The position numbers were made by a program, and so were the translations under genes. The notes under the pieces are model-generated. The model was not told the DNA's origin and made no database searches. It was given only the letters and a program-made list of their open reading frames with translations. Source: Acanthaster planci (Eukaryota > Echinodermata > Asteroidea > Valvatida > Acanthasteridae). From it: a DNA stretch of 64,000 nt. Where the stretch lies: the NCBI RefSeq assembly GCF_001949145.1, contig NW_019091434.1:1054868-1118867 (forward strand), given 5' to 3'. Below, piece by piece: positions 25,567 to 39,440 of this stretch (positions are counted from its first letter, which is position 1; every line of letters starts with the position of its first letter).

Positions 25567-28500
25567 GTAAGTTACATGTTTATCATTTTTTCAGTTAACT
25601 TACACTGTAGTTCGGTTTTCCGATAATTCAGGGAATCGCTATATGTTACCAGGTGGGTGAACTGCATGTGCTGATTGGAAAGGGCCTTGAAGATATATGT
25701 CGTTTTGTGCTTGAAGTTGAATTAGATGTATTTCAAGAAATCACATGTACGGTAGTTAAAGTTGTCAAACTGTGAACAGTGTGTTTTCCTGGAGTCAGTC
25801 ATATTGAACTCCCTTGCCTGTCCAGTAACATTGCAAAGTTCTGCCATCTAGCAAGTTTCGTACAAAGATGTGTATCAACAGTTGATTTAAGCATTGCTTC
25901 ATTTTCATGTGTACATTGTACATTGGGGTGTTTTCACCCGGGAAACTCCACAGGAGTAACCAAAATACTGACTTGATGTGACTTGGCACTTTTTAACAGA
26001 AGTTTCAATTTAATTTTAGGTTGGGCAAAGTTTTTTGGTTTGTTCTGTTTCCATATGGTAAGGTCTTAAATATTGCTAGAGCATCATTTTTAGCCCATTC
26101 AGATCTTAAAATTGAAAGTTTGGAATTTCAGTACACCCTACATGTACATACAATGTAGGCATACAATGAAAATGTAGTACTATACTGTTAACAGTGGAAG
26201 GGGCTAAGTTTTGATGGCGTTTCAATCAAATTGAGGATTTTCCTCCTCTTCTGTAGTCTCTTTTTAAATTTTTTTTTGGCATATTGTTCTTTTTATTTTC
26301 TTTTTTTTATGTTTTCAGTTTTGTCATGGTGCCAATGTTGTCATTTGTTATGCATGTAAATGTACCGCTGTGTGCTGCAGTGCAATGGTTGTTTTGAGGC
26401 AGAGGGGTAAATCTGCGGTTTAAAACAGGCGTTGCAAATTGCCATCTCTCTGCCATAATGGGTGTTGTGCCCAGCTGGCCTACAGAAACATTTGTGGCCA
26501 AAGTACATTAATCTGCATGAACATTAATCTGCAGTATAAGGAAATGAAAACGGAATTCTCATTACTCTGTCTCATTACTCTAGGATATTTAATCCCAGCT
26601 CTGTCTGCTCATATATTATGCCACCTGTTAGTGCTACATCGTTCCCTTTGGGGGACCTGCAAAAAAGTTTGTCTTACTGCCAGTTGTTTTGCTTCCATCA
26701 AATTCCACTCCCTCAGTCCGTCAATTGTATTCATCCAGTGGTATATGGGGAGAAACTTGCTGGGAGATGCATACATTTCGGCCAGTTTTACTTCAGTTTT
26801 TTTAGTTTTTGTCCATTCCGTATTTCAGATGTTGGGTACCACTTTTAGCCCTCTCATTTCTTCAGTTATGACTTAAGGTACACTTTAAAGTAAGACACAT
26901 TTTTTGGTAATCAGTCAGGACTCGGGAAGGAAATGATAAATGATAAACCCTGGACCTGACGAGGGTTTGTTTAAGGGATCAGTTTCCATTTGATTTTCAG
27001 GGAATTTTGCAAGCCTCGGTAGAGTAAAACCAAAACTTCAAGGACCATCATGACCCCAACCATGAGTCTCAAAAATCCTTATTTTGATCAGAGCAGCTAC
27101 CACTGCGTGTTCATGTACCTTCATGCTGGTTTCCGTTGTTTTACTTTGTGACTTTTTTTGGTTTACACAATATTTTCTTTAAAAAAAACCAAACAAACAA
27201 AGACAGCTCCAGCGTTGCCCTGAGGCTTAGCAGGTAAGTGTGTGGATTTTTTTGTATATGTACATGTAGTTGCTCGCTCATGTCAGCTTCTCTTTGTTTG
27301 TCGTCTTTTCTCCCCTGAACGCTGCAGATGTACAATACATAAATGTTCACTGTATTGCATCTTTGACAATAGATACATGTACATGTAGGTAGTGCTTGAT
27401 TGAAAAGTAAAGTGCAGCCTGGGTATGGGCATCTTGACTCTTATCCCATAGGCATTAGAATATAGGCCTGTGTACTGAAGATATCACTTGGTTTGCATGT
27501 GTAGGTTTTCCTGTAGAGCCAGGCAGCCCAAATTTCACTGAGCACTGTAGGAAAGATGCAACCACATGTAAACAAAGTGTTGTGTCTCAGTCTAAAGGCC
27601 TGTTACCAGTGAACACTAAACATACGTAAATTCCATCGCTGTGTACTTGTATTTGCTCAAAGTTACATGTGCAGTTTAATATGTGTACATGTAGGTGGAA
27701 GAATCTTGCCTTCCATTATTTAACATGAACATGGCTCCCATCATGAAAGTAGCAATAACACAGCATCCAAAAAAGTTTATGAAATCCCACGCTTCCCCAT
27801 GTTTGGAGCTGAACTTTACAGGTGTCTGAAGGTGTCTTCCACCTGCAAAGGAACACCCCATGTTTGCATGATAATTGCACAACTTGAGGAAAGGCAGCTT
27901 GCATGCGATTCTCACTGTACATGTTCGTTGCTGCCAATCTTTGGTTGGTGCAAGGCATGCCACATATTGACAGTAAAAAATCCTTCATGTACATGTAAAC
28001 AGATGTATTTGGCAAGAGTGAAGCAACTTTAGGCAGTGCCAGTGTGCTGCTGCAAGTTTGATGCCGAAATAAATTCCTTGGAGTTTCGCATACTGAAGTG
28101 GACCGGCCAGCTCACTTCACTTTGTGATGGTAACGCCATTACCAGAATGTGTTGATTGAGCAGGCAGCAACCAAAGATTGATCACTCTCCTCCCGCCTCC
28201 TGCCTCTTTCCTTGCTTCTCCCCTTCATCTGCAATGCCATACCACGGTCATGCTTTGATGTCATTGTTTCCTGTCAAGACTGGCTTGCTTTTTACATGTA
28301 CCTCAATGCACGAGACAAAAACTGTGTTCCTTACAATGTCGATGAATCAGAGTGATTCTTCCTTGGTGCTTGTTAGGGGGTGCAGGATTATTTAGACTGG
28401 CGCAATCAAATTTCGCCACCATTCATCAACAGGGACATACATGTATGTCTCATCACCAAGAGAAGACAGAGGTGCGTGCACCTATGGTATTAAGTGTGCT

Positions 28501-30354
28501 TTGTTTCCATAGCCACTAAGCAAACGCCTAGAGCAGCCCATAGCCAGCACTCACAGACACACTGCTGACAATATGGACCAGCTGAGCTCATGTTGTTGTT
28601 CATGCTCATTTGTCTGCGTGAAAGTTTATTACCGTAACTGGATCTGACGCCATATTTTTTCTTCTGTAATGATGAATAATCCACAAGTACAGTACCTGAC
28701 AGTTTTATTGCTATTGCTTTAATCGTTTGCTTAAATGAGTCTGATGAGTGTTTTCATTGGCCAACATATTTTTCCTGTTGATGTCGGTAGTACATGTATG
28801 TGGGTATTTCTGTCTCTAATGACTCCAGGCTTTGTTTCCCTTTCAAGGAAAAAAGCGTCATCGCTGGAATGAGTCTCTGGGATGTATTTATTAAACTTTT
28901 TTGATGACAAAACGTAACTTTCACTATAGATGGTGATTTACATTTTCTAGTGAAAGTATATCCACTGAAGATACATGCATTATAGATATATCAATAAAAT
29001 TGTCTTTCAGAGAAAAGATAACTTTGGGGAAGAAGGCCTATATAGAAAATATTTATGGAGGATGTAATTTGGTGGTGTTTCTTTCAGCACTTCATTTCAT
29101 TAACGTGGCTCCAAATTGGCAAATATCCCCAAATGAAGTTGAAATCGTAGTCTCATGTTCGTGTACTTATATGTCTGTGTCCTGATGAAAGCTTGTAAAA
29201 AATCAAGCACCAGTTTGGAGCAGTGCTTACCATCACTAACAAAAGTCCATGGAGATGCATGCATGTATTACCCCATCACTAGATCCCTCTCCTCAGTGTA
29301 TAGCAACCACTTCCCTGTGATGTCTTTTTTTCTGCATTTTATTCATTCATTTTTTTTGGGGGGGGGGCCCAGGCCCCAGATGTTGCATTTGATATTAACC
29401 AAGGTGGCTCGATACTCCCTTTTGTATTTAATTTATTGCAAGGCCACAGTAGTGAGATAGCAGTGAGTGGTGCCACATTGGCACAGCTAAATTGTTATCA
29501 TTAATGTGTTTTGCATCAAAATTCCTTTGCCCTAAATGAAGTATGTACCATTGTTGATTGCACATTCCAGTGATGAGATTTGCATGGGAATTTAGGCCCT
29601 TCTGGCTAATTGCGTTCTTCTCTGCTCGGTTTGCTGGCATTCTGACTTAAATTTGTTAGTTATTAGATTGTGTGTAGATGCTATTGAGGAAAGTGAGGGG
29701 ATTGGACTATTTTTTTAAGCATTTAAGTCCACAGTTTTGATTTGAAATCGTAGAATAGTTGCCAAAGAAAATTATGCATCTTTTATTTGAAAATTTGTTG
29801 AAATCATTCCTTGAAATTGGAGCTTCTGCCTTTAAGTTGTTGCAGACCCAGCTAATTACTGATGGCATTGCAAGGCCAGCCTCTTCTGAAAGGGTGACTG
29901 TACATGTATGTGGCATATGCTGTCTGTTCTTTACTTATATAGGTACATGTAGTTGTGCATGTCAATTCCCTTTGCATGCATTTCAAGGTGTAAAATATTT
30001 TGAAATGGGCACAAATTTTTCCACAAACTGAAAGTAGATACGTAGACAACATCTGAAGTGGCCAGGTGTTGCCGGGGCACACCAACACTGTGGCAAGAAG
30101 AGGAATGAACAGTGGTATTCAACGGCATCACTGCTTTTTTTATTACCGTGTTATTAGGGGTAGGACAGGGAGAAAGTTGTCCCCCCCTGCATGGATATGT
30201 TGCTTGTTTTAGGTCATTCAGCACAAATGATCAAAATTAATTTATATCTACATTGTTCCATGTACACAGGAATAAGAGCTTTAGTGTTTTATCCATTTCT
30301 GGGAGAAAACACCATTTGGGCACACACTTTATGCATGTGTAGAATGGATGGAGT

Positions 30355-30560
30355 CACTGGCGGCAAAATTGGGGGGGAGGCCAGGGAGGAGCCAGTGGCC
30401 CCCACTTTTCACGGGGGATCCCCCTCCCGCATTTTGCAGGTCGTATAATGGGGCAAGGCATATTAAATGGATCGGCCTATTTATGGCTGATGCATATGCC
30501 TGATGGTTTCATAACTCCCCCACCCCACTTTGAAAATCGTACCGCTGCTGTTGCCTTGAG
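30355..30560 (+). repeat. Dispersed repeat family A, copy 3 (longest)
   Basis: Ordered blocks match the copies at 10735 and 17868: ACTGGCGGCAAAA, a G-rich block, CCCCCACTTTTCACGGG, CGTATAATGGGGCAAGGC, TGCCTGATGGTTTCATAACT, CCCCACTTTGAAAATCGTACC, GCTGCTGTTGCC. Compared with copy 1 it has about 40 extra bases in the middle. No coding content. Confidence 0.7.
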
Positions 30561-33397
30561 CATACATGTAGCATCAAGTTTCTACTGCAAATACAGTTCT
30601 CGATCACACCTGCACCATATGCATGTGCATGCCATGCACGGCATGCCATGAACCCTGTTGGAAAGCTTCCCACTACACTGTCTTTTCCATTGCAAGGGCA
30701 GTTCTAGTCAGAGTGGATTGGATGGAGGAAGTATTTGCTGAGCTGTACATCACTTTCTCAGAAAGCCGACAAGCAAAGATGTACCCTGAAACCTGTCATG
30801 TACTGCATAGTTCCAACACACCGTAGCAAACACACGTTTCTGCCAAGGCAGCCTTTGTCCACTTCTCAAAGATTATTTTAAATTAAGCAGCAGGCACAGA
30901 GACTTATACAGCAATCTGTATACGCCATTTACTGTAGGAATGTAAAAGTGAAAATTTCCATGGTCTGGCAAGTCTTGGCAATTAGCCGCTGTGTGGTACA
31001 CATGTACCAGTGTATGCACAAGTTTTCAAATAGCTGTGAACCAATTAACCCCGTCAGTGAAATTTGGATGTAATTCTAAATCCAATGAGAGAGTTTTTAT
31101 TAATCAGAAATTTACAAATTGTCATGTTGGCTTGAGTACATGTACATGTCAGTGTGTGTGTTTCTTGAGCTAAGGCCACGCCTTACACAGGTTTGCTCCA
31201 CGTTTGTAATTGGATCTGGAGCATCAGCTACTGTGTTCTTCTGACAATTTTTTTTATTTATTTCTGAAATTTGCATTGCATAACATCATCAGATAATTTG
31301 TGGGTCATGTCAACAATAAAAGTACCGGGATGTCAATGCTCGAGAGAGAACTTGAGGAATTTTCTTCTGGCTGTGTAAACTCTCGTCTAAGGACTGTGTA
31401 AGGTAATCCCCATCCTTCTGGGAAGTCAAAACTGCTGCAGGGAGTGCTGGATGAATTTTGGTTTATGTTCGAGGGGGGAGATGTATTTGGACACGTGTTG
31501 AGGTGAGACTGATCTGAATGTTGACGGTGAGAAGGGGTAGGGATTAGGCAGCAGACAGCTTGCCAAATTAACTGTCCTAGCCGCCCAAGATTCTTCTTTC
31601 TTGCATTAATCGGATTCCTCTGCATCGTGTGCGTGAGTGTGCAACAGTGAGGGCTCTGCATTACCAAGGGATAGCCTCCCTTGAAGATCAGTCACCAGTT
31701 GGTGCCTGTGTGTTTGTGGAGCCTCACGCATGACTGACTTTCATTTAGTACTCATCATCTCTAAGCACCAGTGTGGGCCTAAATATCCATAGGCCCTACA
31801 CCGCAGTGCTGGGACCTAGCACGCCACGTACGTTTGGCTAGAGTAGCCAGGAACACAAGCGCTACGGCTGGAGAAATCTATGCACGAGTGAGCTATGAAG
31901 CTTTTGCAAAATCAAGAATTAAGAGAGAGCACCTTTGCTTGTGTGTTTTGTAATTTATAGCACAGCCATATGGTTTGCCTTCCAACTTTTCTACATTCTT
32001 GTCCCAAGGCACAGTGACTTCTGTGTTGTTATGCTCCTATAGTTGGGACAGTGTACACGCTGGTGGAATAATTAGGGAGCCCACCCTATCAAAGTGGTCT
32101 GCAATTGTGATCTGTTGCTAGGTCTGTTTAATTCCTGAATCTGAATCTCCAAGCTCTTATCCACGCATGCGCATTTGACAATGTATGAATATTTATAGAT
32201 GAATGAATACATACATACATACATCGCACGTGTCATTTGAATAATCAGCCTCTGAGTAGGAGTTTTAATTGTGGCCATTAACAATTATGTAAACAGTAGT
32301 TTGTCATTCGCATAAAATCTACGGATTATCAAATCAAATTTGCCTTGCATTTTGGGGAGGTTTGTTCTTTCTCATTTGAACTGTTTATATGCCTGCGGTA
32401 ACCCAATTTTATTTTCCTTGACCCAGAGCTAGACCCAGTATATTGACTCCAGAGCTAGTCTGCAGAAAAAGCTCATGTTACCAGCAGGTGTGGGGCCAGC
32501 AGGGCGTCATGTCAGCACAGAGCAAAAAGGGAGAGAAAGGTTCACCATCCCCATGTGTTGAAGTCCATGGTAAATTTTGCCATTCTTCAACCCCTTTCAT
32601 TCTCCAGCTGCTTGTCTTGATCCACCCATATCCCGCACCCTAGCTGCACCTCATTGAATCACCATCCCTCCTAGGCCTGCTCTGTGTTAAAAAATAATGC
32701 TGCACCCGAGCTCATAGTCTACTTCAACAGTTGTTTTTACAGGTAGACATTTAGGCATTGTTCCGCAAGGTCATTAAGTTTCAGTTTGGCAGAAATGCTT
32801 CCAAGTGAGGGAAAGATGATTTGTTTCCAGGATCACTGCATTCTTGGAATTAGTGCATGTGGGGTTTTGAGGGACTTTCCCAGATTGTGGGGTTGACATA
32901 TGGTATGAATGTACTTTGTCTTCATGTAAGAGATTTCTGCAAGGCTATTTTTAGAAATTGTTGAATTTCTGAGCATTTGGAAAAGTGCATTGTGGGGATT
33001 GAGTCAGTAGTAAGGATAGGGAATGGCACATAATAAGTGACTTCTGCTTGGTCCTAGACATCTTTAAGGTCTGTAGTTGGGTGAAAAGCTGATTATCTAC
33101 CCAAGGAGGCCCCTTATGTGGATGGAAACAGGATGGGGAAAGGGAGGATCACATTGAAAAAGAATTTTCTGCTTCAGTAATTTGCTCTAATAGTAAATCT
33201 CGAATCGCGACTGATTCTTGGAATCACTGAACATGAGTCTGTGAGCCAGGGACTCCTGGCAAGTGAGAAAAGGTTGCACTTTTGAATTAAAGGTCCAGCT
33301 TAATAACTGACAGACATTTTAGTATGCCAGTGCCTTCAACATCTATGAAAGAAAAGGAGATGGAAACTGCACTAGTACAAGGCCATTTTCCAGTGCT

Positions 33398-33590
33398 TAA
33401 CTTTGGCTCCGTCTCAGGCTTCAGCTGTTTTTTTACAACCTGACTTTGAAGCTGGAAGCGCAATGATTAGTCTAATAGTGCCACAAAACATCAAATATGT
33501 TGCAAGAAAACAAAAAATTACAGAAATCCAATTTGATTTAAATGCCTCAGGCCCACAATTGGGGATGAAGCCTGAGACGGAGACGAAGTT
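33398..33590. mobile_element. MITE-like element with perfect 17-bp inner inverted repeat, family D copy 1
   Basis: CTCCGTCTCAGGCTTCA at 33407-33423 is the exact reverse complement of 33566-33582. Allowing mismatches, the arms extend to about 32 bp (CTTAACTTTGGCTCCG against GGAGACGAAGTTGAG). A second element with the same terminal sequence lies at 54562-54775. The interior encodes nothing recognisable, so this is a non-autonomous element. Superfamily unassigned; no target duplication identified. Confidence 0.7.
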
Positions 33591-34689
33591 GAGTATTGGA
33601 CAATGGCCCAAAGCAGAGACAGCACTGAAACACAAAAATATGGGCCTGCTTTGTTCTTTGCTTGCAATTGTGGTATGTTGGCATTTCACGAAGCCTATAG
33701 TCGAAGGATGATTTTCATTGGCTTTAGTGTACACTTTTTTGTTGCGGGAGACATTCATATCTTTGACTTCTTTGAATTGGAAACATTACTCCACTTGTTT
33801 TATTTATTAAGAATCAAGTTCTCTTGGTTGCCAATTTTACATGGGGTTTGCTCTAAGTAGATTCCAACATGATTTCAAAGATTGGGCAGTTTAAGGTGAG
33901 GCACAGGCTTTTGAATTTGCTTTAAAAACTTGTACATGCACACGTGCTCTGTATCTGCCTCTGATACTGCTTGCTCTGTAGAAACTGGTGAACTAGGCAT
34001 ACTGAACATGTTTGCCTGCAAATAACCATTTCCAATCATGGTCTTTGATGACTTCGAAATTGTTAGTAATTCACTGCAACACTTCCTTATTATATATTAA
34101 AATTTTGTTTAAGCAGAGTGCCCATTTTTGTTTGGCCGGGGAAATTTGGGGTCAATGTAAGGTAACAGAAGCAAACTCTATTCCAATCATGGAATTGCCC
34201 AAGCCTACTGTGCTGCTCAACCCAACCAGCACAATATCTGGCTTGCACCACTTGAGTGAAAATGTTTCCATTTCTGTGTCCACTCACAAACTCATCGAAA
34301 AGTACTTAATCCCATATTTGGAAAATGGATAGTGCAGAAGGGATCAAATTTTACACGCATTTTCTTAATGCCTTTTGTGAGAGGTCAGTGTATGTGGTGT
34401 CAATCTTATGCATGGTACGCTTGGTGTGGAACCATGAATGAAAGATGTCCCCATTATGCAGTTTGTGCAAACCTTGTGTGGACCAATCACTTAAAGTTAC
34501 ATGCTGGAAAACTGTTCTAGAGGCGCTTCTGGGTTAAAGTTTTTCTAAAGAAAAACAAAGAGGAACAGTCAAGGAAACCATCAACAGAAGTCCAACACAA
34601 CGATAATATTCATAGTCCAAGAAAAAGGAGGATTTTCACCAAGTTTAAGGAATGTCTGCACTGCTAGGGTATGTAGTGGGATATAGCAG

Positions 34690-35450
34690 GTTTCACATGA
34701 CGCTGTTACCCAGATTATCTCGAGGTTATTGAAAAATTAAACCCCAAAATAACCCAGGGTATTGGGCCCATTCATGCTGCCTTTCTCGGCGTTAGAAATC
34801 CTCCTGGTTAACTGCCTCAAAACGCCACTAGCCCAGGTAATTTCTAACCTTACTCCCAAGGTGGGTTAACCCACCGATCTCAGGGTTCCCGGATAAGGTG
34901 GCCTCGACAATTCTCTGCATTACCTTCAGCAGTGTCTAGTGCCCGTTACCTTTTTTTGTTGAACAGACAGGACAGCGCATTATTTTCACATGTACTTCAT
35001 ATGGAGTACAGTAACTTTTCGTTTAGAATTAATTTTGTGTACGCTATTCGCAAGGCACTAGTCGCGACCTCATGCTGCACACTTGAACATACGTGGCTTT
35101 ACCGATATATGTTTTTTGTTTCACATACGCTTGTTTTTCATTATCTATGGCAAAACAGGCAAAATTCAGAAGTACAATCAATGCTAGGGGTTTCCAATGT
35201 CATGACAGGCGCCATTTTGCTAAGATTCTGTAGTGTAGGAGATTGAGCTACATGCACGTGCACCCGATTTTCCGGGTTGCCGCTCTTGCGAATTACCCTG
35301 GTTCACACGAAAGTGGGTAAGCTACTGCTAAACTGCGGGGTGAAGTTTTGTAGTGTAAAACCGATTATCCGGGTTAGTTCCTACCGGGCAATGAACAACT
35401 ACCCGGGTAATTAATTACCTGGGTAAGTCCAAATTAGTGTGAAAAGCGAT
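34690..35450. mobile_element. Palindrome-rich region, probable DNA-transposon-derived element
   Basis: The ends resemble each other in inverse orientation: TTTCACA then GTTACCCAGATTAT at the left, and the complement of ATTACCTGGGTAAGTCCAAATTAGTGTGAAAA at the right. The interior is full of palindromes: GGTGGGTTAACCCACC at 34860-34875, ACCCGGGTAATTAATTACCTGGGT near 35402-35425, and repeated variants of CCGGGTTA and GGGTAA. No transposase frame is visible. Boundaries are approximate. Confidence 0.5.
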
Positions 35451-35744
35451 CATGCATGAGCCCGCATGTATTGATAGAGCCTGCATATGTAAATATGTCA
35501 CTTTTGTATTCAAAGGCCCACTTTTATTACAAAGAAGTCAATTACTTTCAGCCTGGATGGGGGGGAGGGTTTTGCGGTCAACCCTCCCACTCAGACACAA
35601 ACAATAGATAAATAAAAGATAACCAAATACTTTAAAATGAAATGAAATTATTGTAACAGTTCATAAAAGGACATCCTACTGCGTCCATAAAGGTAAGCCT
35701 AATTATGTTTCTGCCTGTCCACAACAATTGGACATGAAAAATTC

Positions 35745-35800
35745 TGACTGGCATGACTCCCTCCTCTCCCCCAGAAAAATTCCTAGATTTGCCCCTGTAG
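35745..35800 (-). repeat. Dispersed repeat family B, copy 2 (inverse)
   Basis: Read on the minus strand it gives AGGGGCAAATCTAGGAATTTTT followed by a G-rich stretch (CTGGGGGAGAGG), a diverged match to the block at 13750-13800. Short and probably truncated. Confidence 0.4.
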
Positions 35801-36494
35801 TTGTGCACTTAGCTGAGCTTATAGAGTAATTGTTTACTGCCCTGAGTCGGTTTTGTCATTGCTCAGAAAGAGAGCATAGTTAATTGTGTCTTTTAACTTA
35901 TGAAGATTGATTTTCAACATGGTTGACATCACCCACGGGCAATTTCTGTGACAGGTAGTGTCATGCCCGGCAGATTTTAATTCAGTAGAGGATTTATGGT
36001 AGCTTTATTTATTGTGAACGTGAAGCTTTTTTCTATTTACCTCCTGATTGAGTTGCCACCAGGGACTGTCCCTAATGACAGTGGGTTTTTTCTTTGTCTT
36101 TTACACAAGCAGTCAATACTTCATTATTTACAAAGTGACAGCTAAATTGCATTTCTCTGAAAGCAGGTTTTCCCCAGATGTTGAGCATAGGATATAGTTG
36201 CTTGGCACTTTCTGAATCAATTAACTAGTACTGAAGTTTAGAATTGATGATAAAGTAGATGAAAATGGTATTTTCAAGGAAACGCGGGCTGAGAAAGACC
36301 CAATCTATGGAGCAAGGGTTGATCTAGAAAAAACTGACTATTTCGTTACATGATATACATTATATGAACTTCCCGAAGATGTTAAGTCAAATTTGGGGGC
36401 ATTTTATACTGTTCATTATAAGATGCATGTGATACAATGGGAAATGACATTGATGTATGGCCACACGGCGGAAAATGCACAAAGTGCCACTGTA

Positions 36495-36565
36495 TTATAG
36501 CTCTGAGCACTTGTGTTATGGGGGTTGCAGGTTCGAATCCCACACCAGTCAATTTCTTTGTCCAG
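36495..36565 (+). repeat. tRNA-like (SINE-type) B-box sequence
   Basis: GGTTGCAGGTTCGAATCCCAC at about 36524-36544 carries a near-perfect RNA polymerase III B box (GGTTCGAATCC). Upstream, TAGCTCTGAGCACTTG resembles a D-arm region with bases missing. The T stem does not pair beyond two base pairs and a cloverleaf cannot be completed, so it is not a functional tRNA gene. A worn tRNA-derived SINE head is the best reading. Confidence 0.35.
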
Positions 36566-39129
36566 CTTTATATATTTATTATGTAAGCACTTCATCACTT
36601 TTGCTGCATGGCTTATGTGACAAGGTGAAAATCCTCTGCAGTGAGCAATGTACAAACTGTATGAAATGTAATGTAATGAAAATCTTCAGTGCAGTTGTTT
36701 GTGTAAATATCTCCATACTGTATGCACATCTGTCCCATTTCCACTTGTTACAATCCCCGGATAATTGTCTTCATTTGAGCACAAAGAGGGTATTGATTGA
36801 AGCCTCAGGTATGTACATATAATTATTATTACATGTATATGTAACAGATGGACTTCTCTTGGGAAAAAAATTACCCCTTCTGTGGGTTGGAGTTTATGGC
36901 TTTGTTTTTTAACAAGCTCTGTCCTGCCCAAGACGAGTGTAACAAGGGTGAAATTTCTTAGGGGCATGGGGGAATACACTTTTTTCAAGTGGACTTTTAT
37001 TACCAAACTGGGCACCGTGAAGGTATGGACTTCAGCTGTGGTACAGGAAATCACACGTGCAGACATTTCTTCGGTTATTTTGGTCACTGATGTGTCTGTG
37101 TCACTGCTTCTTTTGATCTGAAAGACGTTATATATCAACATTTACTTATTCACCAGTACATACATACCTGTGTACATACATGCAGTAACAGCACTACAAC
37201 CCCTCCCCAAAATCATTATTAGTACAAAGAAGAAACCTCAATTAATCATTCTCCCAAACCTTAAGCCCACCGCACGCCAGAGCTGTATCTGACCCGAAAG
37301 TAATTTGTAGCCGTTTCCTGAGCTTGTACCTCGTAGCTCAATGTGCACAGTCAATATTTGCTGCGCTATCTTCCGTGAGGCGAAGTTATCTGTCCTGATT
37401 GATATTTGTGAAACGGCTCACACAGCAGAAAACTCAAGTAACAGCACATAGTTAGGTACATGCTGTGGGAACAACCTGGTGTGATTCTATGCTCAGCAGA
37501 CAGATAGCTCAGGTGTACAGCTGGCTCTGGTGACATACATGTATTCAGTTAATGTACATGTACGTGGCACAGTATAGTTTTGACAGAGGCTGCAAGGATA
37601 CGAAGATATACATGCACTATGTACTCTGAAACAATAGTGCACCGACACCGATACTTTGTTCTTTCGTGGAATAAAAATGCTCGAGATCAGTATTGACAAA
37701 GCTGTTGTAAGCATGCTATATTGCATTCCATGAAAATTAATTCAAGTGGTTTACTATATGCAACTGCATGGAATAAACGTTTGTTGAAGGTCACATTGTT
37801 GACTTTTTGTGCTTGGGCATGATGTATGATTTTCCTCCTTTTTTTGCGGCACCCAAACCTGACTAAATTAAACTTTTACTGACCAAGGAATTGGAAATCA
37901 AAAACGATTACCTTGGACGGAGAACCTTTGAAATTGTTCTGGGTTATTTATTTGTCAGTGCAGTCATGTTGTCAGGTTTATTAAAGTGCGTGCTCTGTTT
38001 TCTTTGACTTTTTGGTCGATCAGTGATCACAGCCACATAGTACACTGATACTGATGCAGTCAGCCCTGTTTCTTTAAATACAATATGAAGGGACCAGAGA
38101 GATTACTTTGCTTTACCAGGATTTCCTCATAAAAAGGAGTGGAAAAACAAAGAAAACACAACAATTCATAGAATTGTGGTTCTCGTAATATTTGTTTGAT
38201 ATCAGGATTTTGCTACAACAGTGTACTGTATTAACTGAGTTGACTGTACTTTTTACTGAATTCCTTGGCAAATTAGAAGTGTTGGTCTCAATGATCTGAC
38301 AGTAGAGCTGTATATAAAAACTAGAGTGCTGACTGATATACAGAATGATGCCTGCTGGACATATCCATGTTTAAGCACAAACCTGTGAAAAATAGAGATT
38401 TTGTACAGCTCTGTACTGCTATTTTGTATGTCTCGGTATTCTAAAACGATGCATCAACAAAGCCAATGCGCAAAAACCTAAACGCACAATCAGTAAATGA
38501 GCATTTCATTTTGCTCTAGGTGTGCACGTATGCGCTGCAGGTGTTTTAACAATTTTATCGGTACCCGGTGCACATTGCATTCAAAATACACAGTTCGATG
38601 TTCATTCTATTTCATTTTGAATGTTCTACGAGCATGCACATCGATTCAAAATGTCTGCATCTAGGAGGTGTCAAATTTTTTCGCACGGAGGATGAGAAGT
38701 TAGTGCACATAATATAGCTCCATGGGTTGGACAGGTCTGTAGAAATCAGTTTTTTATCATGTAGTTAGTGTTTGTGTGTTATGAGAGTATGGTGGTCCCA
38801 TTACCCATTAGAAATGCACAATCCTTTGAAGGTTTTGGCTATTCCCATCAGCACACTCTTGTTCAAAGGTTACTTTTTGTACAGCCCAGGTTGATTTTGT
38901 AGTAAATTATATCCGTTTTTACTAAATAAAGAGAGTATATTTCTTACTCCCTTTTGCTGGGAACATTTTTTCTGTTGTGATCATGCTTCCCAGTGAAAGG
39001 GCCTAAGTGCGCTTATGCCCTTCTGCTGGGCACCCGACGAATTATAGTAATACTGACACATCCATCCTAGCATCACCCCCACCCACGAGAAAACTCAAAA
39101 CTCACTGGTACATTTTAAGGAACCCTAAT

Positions 39130-39440
39130 TCCATCATCCTTCATGATCCTATTGGGTCGTACATCTCCAGGAGCTCCTGATGAGGAGATGGCAGGCCCCC
39201 CCACTTTATCAGGCACTGATTGAGCATGAAGGAGTAAAATGTAAGCTTGACATCGGGATTGCGGAGCTTGGGCTGCATTTGTAAGCTCATGCTGACGTAT
39301 TTGCATTCAGTGAAGATCAAGCTAGTTACTCCTTCACACAGATCTTGATGAATTAAGTCTTGAAACAGGTCTCTGATGTAGCTGAACACACGTGGAATGC
39401 ATGGAGAGATCAGCTGTTGGCAGTCCCCAAAAATTAAAGA
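39130..39440 (-). pseudogene. Unrecognised coding-like fragment, minus strand
   Basis: The minus strand is open for about 100 codons ending at a TGA just after LLEMYDPIGS. The base composition is richer in G and C than the surrounding intron, and the translation is protein-like (for example CIPRVFSYIRDLFQDLIHQD and MLNQCLIKWGGL). It lies antisense within GPCR intron 2. The neighbouring minus-strand sequence to 39770 reads in shorter broken frames, which would fit a decayed retrocopy or transposon gene. I do not recognise the family. It could also be chance. Confidence 0.25.

Noticed and set aside
36495-36565. Functional tRNA gene
   Set aside because: B box present, but T stem mismatched and D arm incomplete, so no cloverleaf.
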